Source: Desulfobacula sp. (GTDB lineage: Bacteria; Desulfobacterota; Desulfobacteria; Desulfobacterales; Desulfobacteraceae). From it: DNA of 44,448 bases. A program made the translations under genes and the position numbers. Numbering within the stretch: the first letter of the stretch is position 1; each line of letters opens with the position of its first letter. The notes below the pieces were generated by a model, which searched no databases, was not told the DNA's origin, and was given only the letters and a program-made list of their open reading frames with translations. This document shows positions 15,786-22,498 of this stretch, one piece after another. The stretch lies in contig NZ_JAUWQB010000024.1 of the NCBI RefSeq assembly GCF_030611305.1, positions 1-44,448 on the forward strand. Direction: 5' to 3'.

Positions 15786-16631
15786 CTAATACTCCTTTGC
15801 ATTGTTTCTTATCTCCCTGGCCAGGTATGGGTTGGCAATGTTAAGGGCCAAATATTTTTCAATATATGGCATTGCTATTTGAGCATATCTTTCATCCTGT
15901 AACAATAATTTGATGGCAAGCCCTGTCGGAACACTATTTTGATAGTTCTTCCACAAGAGATCAAAAGCGTTAAACACTTCGTTTCTGTTTGGGGCATGCC
16001 GAATGATTTCCAACAGCGCAAGGCTGGCCCATTGCTTGTTTGTTGTATCCTTTGTCGGTTGTTTTCCCGTGACGGTTAAGGGGTAAACCAGGCTGACCCA
16101 GGGAACCGGTGAAGATATCCCCATTTGCAAATCCGGATAAGTTTTTACAATATGCCGGAAATACGGAATCCCGATTTTTTTTTCTTTTAGCAGGTCACAG
16201 TGAATCCACCCAAGATACCAGTTTGCTTTTACAAGAATTTGCGGATATCCCTTAAAATTTTTAATCACATCACGATAATCTTTAATGGCATTGTAATAAG
16301 CCTGCCTTGCCGCAAACCTGTAATCATAGCCAAGATTCATATAAGCGAGATTAAGGGCGGCATTGCCGCATTGAAGCTTGGCTTCAGGGAAAAAGTTGAA
16401 CAGGATTTTTAAAGCTGCTTTTTTTTCTTCAGGATCAGGGAATACCGATTTGGCATAGTTTAACTGGCCCCGGGCTGTTGGAAATTGCGGAATTTTAAAT
16501 CCTTGAAAAGAGATGATTGGCGGATCAGATTTGGGTAATGAGAGAGACGTTGGTTTATCACTGCAGCAATCTGATGCCAGAGCAGCTAAGAACAGTAAAA
16601 GTATAATTATTATAGCCAGTGTTTTTTTCAT
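15786..16631 (-). CDS. Secreted or lipid-anchored helical-repeat protein, first gene of the kinase operon
   Basis: The 281-residue protein begins with a hydrophobic export signal (about 1-19) ending in ALASDCCSD. A Cys at 22 or 23 could be lipidated, but Asp just before it makes the lipobox unusual, so plain Sec cleavage is also possible. The mature part is helical with TPR/Sel1-like spacing: AALNLAYMNLGYDYRFAARQ, LVKANWYLGWIHCDLLKE, WASLALLEIIRH, with aromatic and small residues at repeating positions. I do not recognise a named family. As the first gene before the kinase and regulator, six bases upstream of the kinase gene, it may act as a periplasmic co-sensor or adaptor. This is inference from position only. 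Confidence 0.75.
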   Translation of the reverse strand: MKKTLAIIIILLLFLAALASDCCSDKPTSLSLPKSDPPIISFQGFKIPQFPTARGQLNYAKSVFPDPEEKKAALKILFNFFPEAKLQCGNAALNLAYMNLGYDYRFAARQAYYNAIKDYRDVIKNFKGYPQILVKANWYLGWIHCDLLKEKKIGIPYFRHIVKTYPDLQMGISSPVPWVSLVYPLTVTGKQPTKDTTNKQWASLALLEIIRHAPNRNEVFNAFDLLWKNYQNSVPTGLAIKLLLQDERYAQIAMPYIEKYLALNIANPYLAREIRNNAKEY

Positions 16632-16912
16632 TCAATTCAATCTAATAATTCTGGACAAATTAACCTGTCAGACAAATATCACAGAGTCCAATAGATATAC
16701 AAGTTTTTGTATTTGCAAGAATACTGCCAAATAGTATCAGGTGAGCAATCGACGGAGATCAAAGCTTTGGTGAAATCGTTGCTTGTTGTGTATTTCTAAA
16801 CATTTCTTGACTTTATTATGATAGTTTATTTAAAATATAAAAACGCATGAAAAAATCAAAGTAAGCATAGTATGTTTCATTCAAGATAATTTTTATATCA
16901 GGGAGAACTATT
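16632..16912. promoter_or_regulatory. Divergent control region between the kinase operon and the first TAXI gene
   Basis: This 281-bp region must hold the start signals of both units. A 6-bp inverted repeat ATACAA-GTTT-TTGTAT at 16697-16712 lies about 55 bp upstream of a -24/-12 element and is a candidate upstream activator site. A sigma-70-like pair, TTGACT and TTAAAA with a 17-bp spacer, lies at about 16808-16836. These are candidates read by eye. Confidence 0.4.
16768..16783 (+). promoter_or_regulatory. Putative sigma-54 promoter before the first TAXI gene
   Basis: TGGTGAAATCGTTGCT keeps the invariant GG and GC with exactly 10 bases between them and the TTGCT block at -12. The -24 block is weaker than in the two downstream copies (TGGTG against TGGCA). 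It lies 130 bp before the start codon. Confidence 0.45.
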
Positions 16913-17884
16913 ATGATCTCTTGCAAAATTATAAAATCAGTTTGGCTAATCTTGGTCATGTCAATGATCCTGGTTTTCTTTTCTGTTCCTGCCAGTGCCT
17001 TTGATGTTTTTATAGGAACATCAAACCCTGGAACATTTTCTCACTTTACCGGCCGACTACTTGAAAGGGTTATCAATAAACAGATTAAGGAGATAAACTG
17101 CAAGGCAGTGCCTGCATCAGGGGATATTCACAATCTTACAAATCTCTCGCAGGGATCATTGGATATCGCTTTGATCGATTCACGCATGCTGCATGATGCA
17201 ATAAACAAAACCGGAAATTTCAAATTCCTTGATATCAATTATCAAAACTTAAGTATTCTTGTCCCTCTTTATGATGTGCCATTCACCCTTATTGCGGGCG
17301 ATAATACCGGTATCACAAAACTTGACGATCTCAAAGGGAAACGGATAAATGTTGGTGCGCCTCTATCCCTTCAACGTCTTTCGGTTGAAACGATTTTAAC
17401 GGCAAAAACCTGGTCAAAAAATAATTTTAGCCTGGTGGCTGAAATTTCAGATTCCCAGTCACAGGACACCATGGCCTTTTGTCACGGCGACATAGATGCA
17501 ATGATCCATGTCGGTGTGCATCCTGATCCCTCATTGCAACAGCTATTCAAGCTCTGTAAAGCAAAAGCAGCAGACATGAATGATAATGATATTCAAAGCC
17601 TTGTTCACCGCCATCCAGCTTTTTCAAAATTCACCATTCCGGCGGGAACCTATCCTTCTCAGACAAGTGACATCATAACATTTGGAACACAGACCCTTCT
17701 GGTAGCGTCAAAAAACCTTGATGAAGAAACAGTATATGCCATGCTCAATGCCATATACAGAAGTCACAAAAGACTTTCCAATGCACATCCTTCATTAGCA
17801 TTAAAAAAACCGGACATAAAGCAAACGAGCTACGCCGGTATAAAACTGCATGCCGGAGCATTGAAATATTTTTCCGGGCAGTGA
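16913..17884 (+). CDS. TAXI-family TRAP solute-binding protein (divergent, without adjacent permease)
   Basis: The 323-residue periplasmic protein has a Sec signal peptide (about 1-29, cleavage after SASA or PASA-F). The mature domain follows the TAXI fold: IGTSNPGTFSHFTGRLLERV at the ligand-facing start, DIHNLTNLSQGSLDIALIDS, then PFTLIAGDNTGITKLDDLKGKRINVGAP. Compared with the second TAXI protein at 21389 it is divergent; the usual [10 protein letters not shown] stretch is altered. The start has GGGAGAA seven bases upstream. No permease follows; the next genes are an enoyl-CoA hydratase and an acyl-CoA synthetase. It may deliver ligand to the TRAP permease at 22499 or present it to the divergent dCache kinase. 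Confidence 0.88.
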   Translation: MISCKIIKSVWLILVMSMILVFFSVPASAFDVFIGTSNPGTFSHFTGRLLERVINKQIKEINCKAVPASGDIHNLTNLSQGSLDIALIDSRMLHDAINKTGNFKFLDINYQNLSILVPLYDVPFTLIAGDNTGITKLDDLKGKRINVGAPLSLQRLSVETILTAKTWSKNNFSLVAEISDSQSQDTMAFCHGDIDAMIHVGVHPDPSLQQLFKLCKAKAADMNDNDIQSLVHRHPAFSKFTIPAGTYPSQTSDIITFGTQTLLVASKNLDEETVYAMLNAIYRSHKRLSNAHPSLALKKPDIKQTSYAGIKLHAGALKYFSGQ

Positions 17885-17944
17885 TAAATTATTTACAAGT
17901 CCTGATGTTTGAATTTCTGTGGCTCACAAGGTTCTTACCGCTTA

Positions 17945-17960
17945 TGGCATGAAAATTGCT
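17945..17960 (+). promoter_or_regulatory. Putative sigma-54 promoter of the hydratase/synthetase unit
   Basis: TGGCATGAAAATTGCT matches the -24/-12 consensus (TGGCAcG-N4-TTGCt) at all key positions, with GG and GC ten bases apart. It lies 121 bp before the hydratase start. The TATGGCATGAA-ATTGCT core is shared, but for one base, with the element at 21234. Confidence 0.75.
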
Positions 17961-18081
17961 GTGGATTTTAGATTTAAAATTGGTTTTAATTTTAGATAAA
18001 GCGATTTACCCAAAATGATGAATACACAAAGATTCAATCGTTTTTTATTTCCATTAACTTCTTTCACAATAGGTGAATTCC

Positions 18082-18846
18082 ATGGATTATGAATGTATTA
18101 TTTATGAAAAAAAAGACAAGATCGGCCTGATCAAACTGAACAGGCCTAAAGTGCTTAATGCGATGAACCGGCAACTCTGGGTTGAGATGCAGGATGCCCT
18201 TGAGACTGTAAAACAGGACAATGATATCAAGGCGCTGATCATCACCGGTGAAGGCAGAGTATTTTCAACCGGGGCAGACCTTAAGGATTCAAAAGACAGA
18301 AGTATTGAAGATTACAGGATATATCTTGAATCTTTACAGGAAGCATCAAGAAAGATCATACGATTTGAAAAACCAACCATTGCAGCAATTAACGGTTATG
18401 CGCTGGGTTCCGGTTATGAACTTGCCCTGGCCTGTGATATCAGGATTGCTGCTAAAGAAGCTCTTATCGGGTCCCCTGAGGCAAGGGTAACTTCATCTGT
18501 AACCGGTGGTGCATTCCGTCTTGTTCAGGACCTGGTCGGCCCGGGCAAGGCAAGAGAACTTCTTTTTACTGCAGAAAATATTACCGGAGAAGAAGCTGAG
18601 CGTATTGGCTTGGTCAATAAAGCCGTACCTTTGGTTGAGTTGATGGATAAAGCAATTGCCATGGCCGAAAAGATTGTTGCCAATTCGTCTTTTTCCTTGA
18701 AACTCATTAAAAAGGGATTTCTCATGGCCCAGGGAGAAACTAGTCTTGAGGCATTAATGGATTATGAGATTGAGGCATGTCTCGCCTGTGTTTCAACAAA
18801 GGAAAGAGAACAGTCATTAGATAATTTTGAGCAGAGAAAAAAATAA
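18082..18846 (+). CDS. Enoyl-CoA hydratase/isomerase family protein
   Basis: The 254-residue crotonase-fold protein has the oxyanion-hole segment AAINGYALGSGYELALACD (about 101-119). Both catalytic glutamates of the hydratase class are in place, Glu133 (SPEAR) and Glu159 (GKARELLFT), so water addition to an enoyl-CoA is chemically plausible. The substrate is not evident. The start is set at ATG 18082 because AGGTGA lies six bases upstream; a GTG at 18073 would add three residues but overlaps that ribosome binding site. The acyl-CoA synthetase gene starts 16 bp after the stop, so the two are one unit behind the sigma-54 element at 17945. Confidence 0.92.
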   Translation: MDYECIIYEKKDKIGLIKLNRPKVLNAMNRQLWVEMQDALETVKQDNDIKALIITGEGRVFSTGADLKDSKDRSIEDYRIYLESLQEASRKIIRFEKPTIAAINGYALGSGYELALACDIRIAAKEALIGSPEARVTSSVTGGAFRLVQDLVGPGKARELLFTAENITGEEAERIGLVNKAVPLVELMDKAIAMAEKIVANSSFSLKLIKKGFLMAQGETSLEALMDYEIEACLACVSTKEREQSLDNFEQRKK

Positions 18847-18862
18847 CCAAAGGAAAAAAACA

Positions 18863-20995
18863 ATGTTAGAAAAAGTGCTCAATGCCAAATCAGTTGCCAT
18901 CATCGGCGCATCAAAAAATAAAACAAAGCGGGGATACCAGGCCATTAAAACCCTTAAAGCTGATGGTTTTGAAGGACAGATTTATCCGGTTAATCCAAAG
19001 GAGGATATGATCCTCGGGTTTCGCTGTTATAAAGATATTACGGATATTGAAGGTTCCGTAGATCTCGCTTTAATTACAACCCCTGCCAGAACGATTCCGG
19101 GTATTTTAAAAAGATGCGGTGAAAAGAATGTTGCCGGCGCTGTCATCATTGCCGGTGGTTTCAGGGAACTTGGAGACAAAGGAAAAAAACTTGAAGAAGA
19201 TCTTGTCGCTGCAGCAAAAGAAACCGGTGTCAGATTAATCGGACCCAATACTTCCGGCATGATTAATCTGAAAAGCAATATGAACCTTGTGGGAATCCAG
19301 AATGCCCCTAAAGGACACATAGCACTGCTCTGCCAGAGTGGCAACATGGCGCTGACACTGATTACAGAGGCCACAATCCGCAAGCACGAGGGGTTTACCT
19401 ATTATGTCGGGGTTGGGAATGAGTCAGACATCAAATTCCATGAGTATCTTGAATTTTTCAGAAATGACCCGGACACGAAATCCATCCTGATGTATGTCGA
19501 GGGAATGAGCGAGGGGCGCAAATTCTTGCAAGAAGCCCATAATACAAGCATTAAAAAGCCGATTATCCTCTTAAAGAGCGGCCGGTCAGCAACAGGAAAA
19601 AAATCAGCGGGGTCACATACCGGATCTCTGGCAGGGATGAGTGAAGTGGCAAATCGAGCCTATGAACGTGCCGGTATCATCGTGATTGAGAACTCAGATG
19701 AATTGTTTCCAGTGGCAGAGACTCTTTCCAGTCAGCCGTCGATTAAAAACAATTCCATTGCTATTCTTGCTGATGGCGGGGGACATGCAACCATTGCTGC
19801 GGATCTTTTGACGGATCACAATATTAATATGCCGGAATTATCTGATAAAACCAAGGAAAAATTAAGGAAAATTCTGCCTGAAGCAGCATCCCTTATCAAT
19901 CCTGTAGATGTGGCAGGGGGAACAGATTCTGATCCCAGCCTTTTTGCAGATTGTGCCAAAATTATTTTAAAAGATCCAAGTGTTGGCGGGCTTCTGGTTG
20001 TCGGCCTTTTTGGCGGATATGGCATCAGGTTTGAAGAAAGCCTTTCCATTGGAGAGGAAGCTGCAGCCCATCGATTCGGGGCAATGGTAAAAAAGAAAAG
20101 TAAACCGATTTTTGTGCATTCCCTTTACAGCTCATATGAGTCCCGGGCCCTGGATTTGCTGCGGCACTATGATATACCGGTTCACGATTCTCTGGATATC
20201 TCATGCAAGTGCGTAGCCTCGCTTTGTAAATATGGCAATTATTTAAAATCATATCATGCAAAAACCAATTTTATTTTTAACTGGCGGGCTATGGCAAGAA
20301 AAGAAGGGGTGCAGATTATTGAAAATGCCAGGAAAGAAGGCCGTCATGTGCTTTTAGAGCATGAGGCAAAACAATTGATCAAGCTTCATGGTGCTCCAAC
20401 CTCTATAGGTCAGGTGGCGAAAACTGAAGATGAGGCATGGGAAATTGCAAGTAAAATCAAAGCGAGCGTTGTATTAAAAATTGTTTCACCGGATATTCTG
20501 CATAAAAGTGATGCCAAGGGAGTTATGCTGAATCTGAGTTCTGAAAGTGATGTCAGGAAAGGATTTCGTCAGATTATTAAAAGCGCTAATGCCTATAACC
20601 CTGATGCTGACATCCGGGGTATCCTTGTTGCTCCAATGGCGCAAAAGGGTCTTGAAATCATCATTGGAACCAAGATAGATGAACAGTTCGGGCCGGTTAT
20701 CATGTATGGACTGGGAGGTATCATGGTTGAAATTATGAAAGATGTGACATTCTGGGTTTTGCCCATTAATCCTACTTCCTGTAAAAAAATGCTGGAAGAT
20801 ACCCGCTCTTCTATCCTTTTAGATGGCGTAAGGGGGCAGAAAGGGTATGATAAAAAATCATTAAAAAAACTGATATCCATGTGTTCAGAGCTGATCGAAT
20901 CCTACCCTGAAATTGAGGAGATGGATCTCAATCCGGTGATTCTTTATGAACAGGGGCTGGATGTTGTAGATGCAAGAATTATATTGAAAAAATAA
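18863..20995 (+). CDS. ADP-forming acyl-CoA synthetase (fused alpha-beta)
   Basis: The 710-residue protein belongs to the NDP-forming acyl-CoA synthetase superfamily. An N-terminal CoA-binding Rossmann domain (about 5-135, SVAIIGASKNKTKRG) is followed by ligase-CoA domains (about 145-460) with the phospho-histidine motif GSHTGSLAG (His252) and a C-terminal ATP-grasp domain (about 490-710, VVLKIVSPDILHKSDAKGV; GLGGIMVEIMKDV). It couples an organic acid, CoA and ATP to acyl-CoA, ADP and phosphate, reversibly. The chain length or aromaticity of the acid cannot be read from sequence. ATG 18863 is preceded by AAAGGA; an in-frame ATG 36 bases upstream lies inside the hydratase gene and is unlikely. 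Confidence 0.93.
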   Translation: MLEKVLNAKSVAIIGASKNKTKRGYQAIKTLKADGFEGQIYPVNPKEDMILGFRCYKDITDIEGSVDLALITTPARTIPGILKRCGEKNVAGAVIIAGGFRELGDKGKKLEEDLVAAAKETGVRLIGPNTSGMINLKSNMNLVGIQNAPKGHIALLCQSGNMALTLITEATIRKHEGFTYYVGVGNESDIKFHEYLEFFRNDPDTKSILMYVEGMSEGRKFLQEAHNTSIKKPIILLKSGRSATGKKSAGSHTGSLAGMSEVANRAYERAGIIVIENSDELFPVAETLSSQPSIKNNSIAILADGGGHATIAADLLTDHNINMPELSDKTKEKLRKILPEAASLINPVDVAGGTDSDPSLFADCAKIILKDPSVGGLLVVGLFGGYGIRFEESLSIGEEAAAHRFGAMVKKKSKPIFVHSLYSSYESRALDLLRHYDIPVHDSLDISCKCVASLCKYGNYLKSYHAKTNFIFNWRAMARKEGVQIIENARKEGRHVLLEHEAKQLIKLHGAPTSIGQVAKTEDEAWEIASKIKASVVLKIVSPDILHKSDAKGVMLNLSSESDVRKGFRQIIKSANAYNPDADIRGILVAPMAQKGLEIIIGTKIDEQFGPVIMYGLGGIMVEIMKDVTFWVLPINPTSCKKMLEDTRSSILLDGVRGQKGYDKKSLKKLISMCSELIESYPEIEEMDLNPVILYEQGLDVVDARIILKK

Positions 20996-21009
20996 CTTTA
21001 CAAATTATT

Positions 21010-21159
21010 ATGATAACGATAGGTTTTAAAGTATATTTCTGGCAGCAACAATGCAAAATAGTTGTTGATGAAATGATCAAACTTGATGAGATACTCAAAT
21101 TTTACTGTGGTCATCCTTCTGATTGCTATTTGACTGATTCTATAAGGATTCAAGCTTAA
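21010..21159 (+). CDS. Possible 49-residue protein
   Basis: A short frame starts 15 bases after the acyl-CoA synthetase stop and would encode 49 residues beginning MITIGFKVYFW and containing FYCGHPSDCYLTDS. Cys at 15, 32 and 38 and the CGHPSDC segment give it a non-random look, possibly metal binding. There is no clear ribosome binding site before the ATG, which counts against it; an internal ATG at 21073 is an alternative. I recognise no family. It may be expressed with the hydratase and synthetase genes. Confidence 0.35.
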   Translation: MITIGFKVYFWQQQCKIVVDEMIKLDEILKFYCGHPSDCYLTDSIRIQA

Positions 21160-21233
21160 TAATTGATCATATCATCAATCCTAAGAGAATGAATCATGTA
21201 TGGGAGTTTTGGTGTTTCATGTAAAAGTGGCTA

Positions 21234-21249
21234 TGGCATGAAGATTGCT
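21234..21249 (+). promoter_or_regulatory. Putative sigma-54 promoter of the TAXI-TRAP unit
   Basis: TGGCATGAAGATTGCT is a near-perfect -24/-12 element with GG-N10-GC spacing, 140 bp before the TAXI gene. It differs by one base from the element at 17945. A partial palindrome, TTGAT-N6-ATCAA, at about 21163-21178 could be an upstream activator site. The rest of the 393-bp gap between 20995 and 21389 shows only the possible small gene at 21010. Confidence 0.75.
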
Positions 21250-21388
21250 CTTTTGGTAACGTGATAACCTGACTATAATTGTAAATAAAAAAAGGAGGAG
21301 GTAAAGGCAAATAAAAAGTTTTGAAATTGAGGATTATTCTTTAGCATGACAGCAAAGATAATTAATTATTTAAATTTTGGAGGTTCAA

Positions 21389-22366
21389 ATGAAGAAGTTA
21401 TTTGTTTTTTGTATCGCAGCACTTTTTGGATTGGTTCTTTTCATGGGTTCAGCTCCTGTTCAGGCAGCTGACCAAACCTTTGTCACCATTGGAACCGGCG
21501 GTGTAACCGGTGTGTATTATCCAACCGGCGGTGCCATTTCGCGTTTGGTGAACAAGGGCAGAAAAGTTCATAATATCCGTTGCTCAGTGGAGAGTACGGG
21601 TGGGTCTGTATACAACCTTAATGCAATTAGAGCAGGCGAACTGGACATGGGTGTCTGCCAGTCAGACTGGCAGTATCATGCGTATCATGGAACCAGCAAG
21701 TTTGCTGCTAAAGGACCCAATAAAAATTTGAGAGCTGTTTTCAGTATTCATCCTGAGCCCTTTACAGTAGTTGCGCGTAAAGATTCCGGTATAAAAAATT
21801 TCGCAGACCTGAAAGGTAAACGGGTCAATATCGGGAATCCTGGTTCTGGCCAGCGCGGAACCATGGAAGTTGTCATGAAAGCCCTTGGCTGGACAAAAGC
21901 TGATTTCAAACTTGCTTCAGAACTTAAATCTGCTGAACAGTCATCTGCGCTTTGCGACAACAAAATTGATGCCATCGTATTTACGGTTGGTCATCCTTCA
22001 GGGTCTATCAAAGAAGCTACCACTTCCTGTGATTCTGTGCTGGTAAATGTGACAGGTCCTGCCATTGACAAACTTGTTAATGAAGCTGATTATTATAGAA
22101 CAGCATCAATTCCTGGCGGCATGTATCGAGGAACTGATACTGATACAGCAACTTTTGGTGTGGGTGCAACTTTTGTCAGCTCAACCAATACCCCTGAAAA
22201 TGTTATTTATCATATTGTAAAAGCAGTTTTTGAAAATTTTGATCAGTTCAAAAAACTCCATCCGGCATTTGCAAATCTGAAAAAAGAAGAGATGATCAAA
22301 GATGGTCTTTCCGCACCACTTCATGACGGTGCAAAGAAATACTACAAAGAAGCAGGGCTGTTGTAA
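21389..22366 (+). CDS. TAXI-family TRAP solute-binding protein
   Basis: The 325-residue periplasmic protein has a Sec signal peptide (about 1-26, ending PVQAAD). The canonical TAXI opening [20 protein letters not shown] (about 30-49) is followed by [20 protein letters not shown] and the hinge segment [27 protein letters not shown]. It captures an organic anion, by analogy glutamate or another carboxylate, for the fused permease downstream. The ATG at 21389 has GGAGG five bases upstream; a TTG at 21377 is not needed. A strong hairpin terminator separates it from the permease gene, as expected for a binding protein made in excess. Confidence 0.95.
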   Translation: MKKLFVFCIAALFGLVLFMGSAPVQAADQTFVTIGTGGVTGVYYPTGGAISRLVNKGRKVHNIRCSVESTGGSVYNLNAIRAGELDMGVCQSDWQYHAYHGTSKFAAKGPNKNLRAVFSIHPEPFTVVARKDSGIKNFADLKGKRVNIGNPGSGQRGTMEVVMKALGWTKADFKLASELKSAEQSSALCDNKIDAIVFTVGHPSGSIKEATTSCDSVLVNVTGPAIDKLVNEADYYRTASIPGGMYRGTDTDTATFGVGATFVSSTNTPENVIYHIVKAVFENFDQFKKLHPAFANLKKEEMIKDGLSAPLHDGAKKYYKEAGLL

Positions 22367-22389
22367 TCCTTTCCTTGGTTTGAATAAAG

Positions 22390-22441
22390 AAGTGTGCAGC
22401 CAAGACAATTATGATCGGGTGCTGCACACTTTGTTTTTTTT
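22390..22441 (+). terminator. Intra-operon terminator or attenuator between TAXI protein and permease
   Basis: AAGTGTGCAGC and GCTGCACACTT form a perfect 11-bp stem around a 20-nt loop, followed by TTGTTTTTTTT. It lies between the binding protein and permease genes. Partial read-through would give more binding protein than permease mRNA. Confidence 0.85.
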
Positions 22442-22498
22442 AAGAATTAAGTAATTGTCTGTCTAAACAACCCTTTTCCCCATGGAGGAATCATCAAA

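Noticed and set aside
17951-17998. 16-codon frame starting at ATG within the sigma-54 element
   Set aside because: It begins inside the -24/-12 element, has no ribosome binding site and would precede the transcription start.
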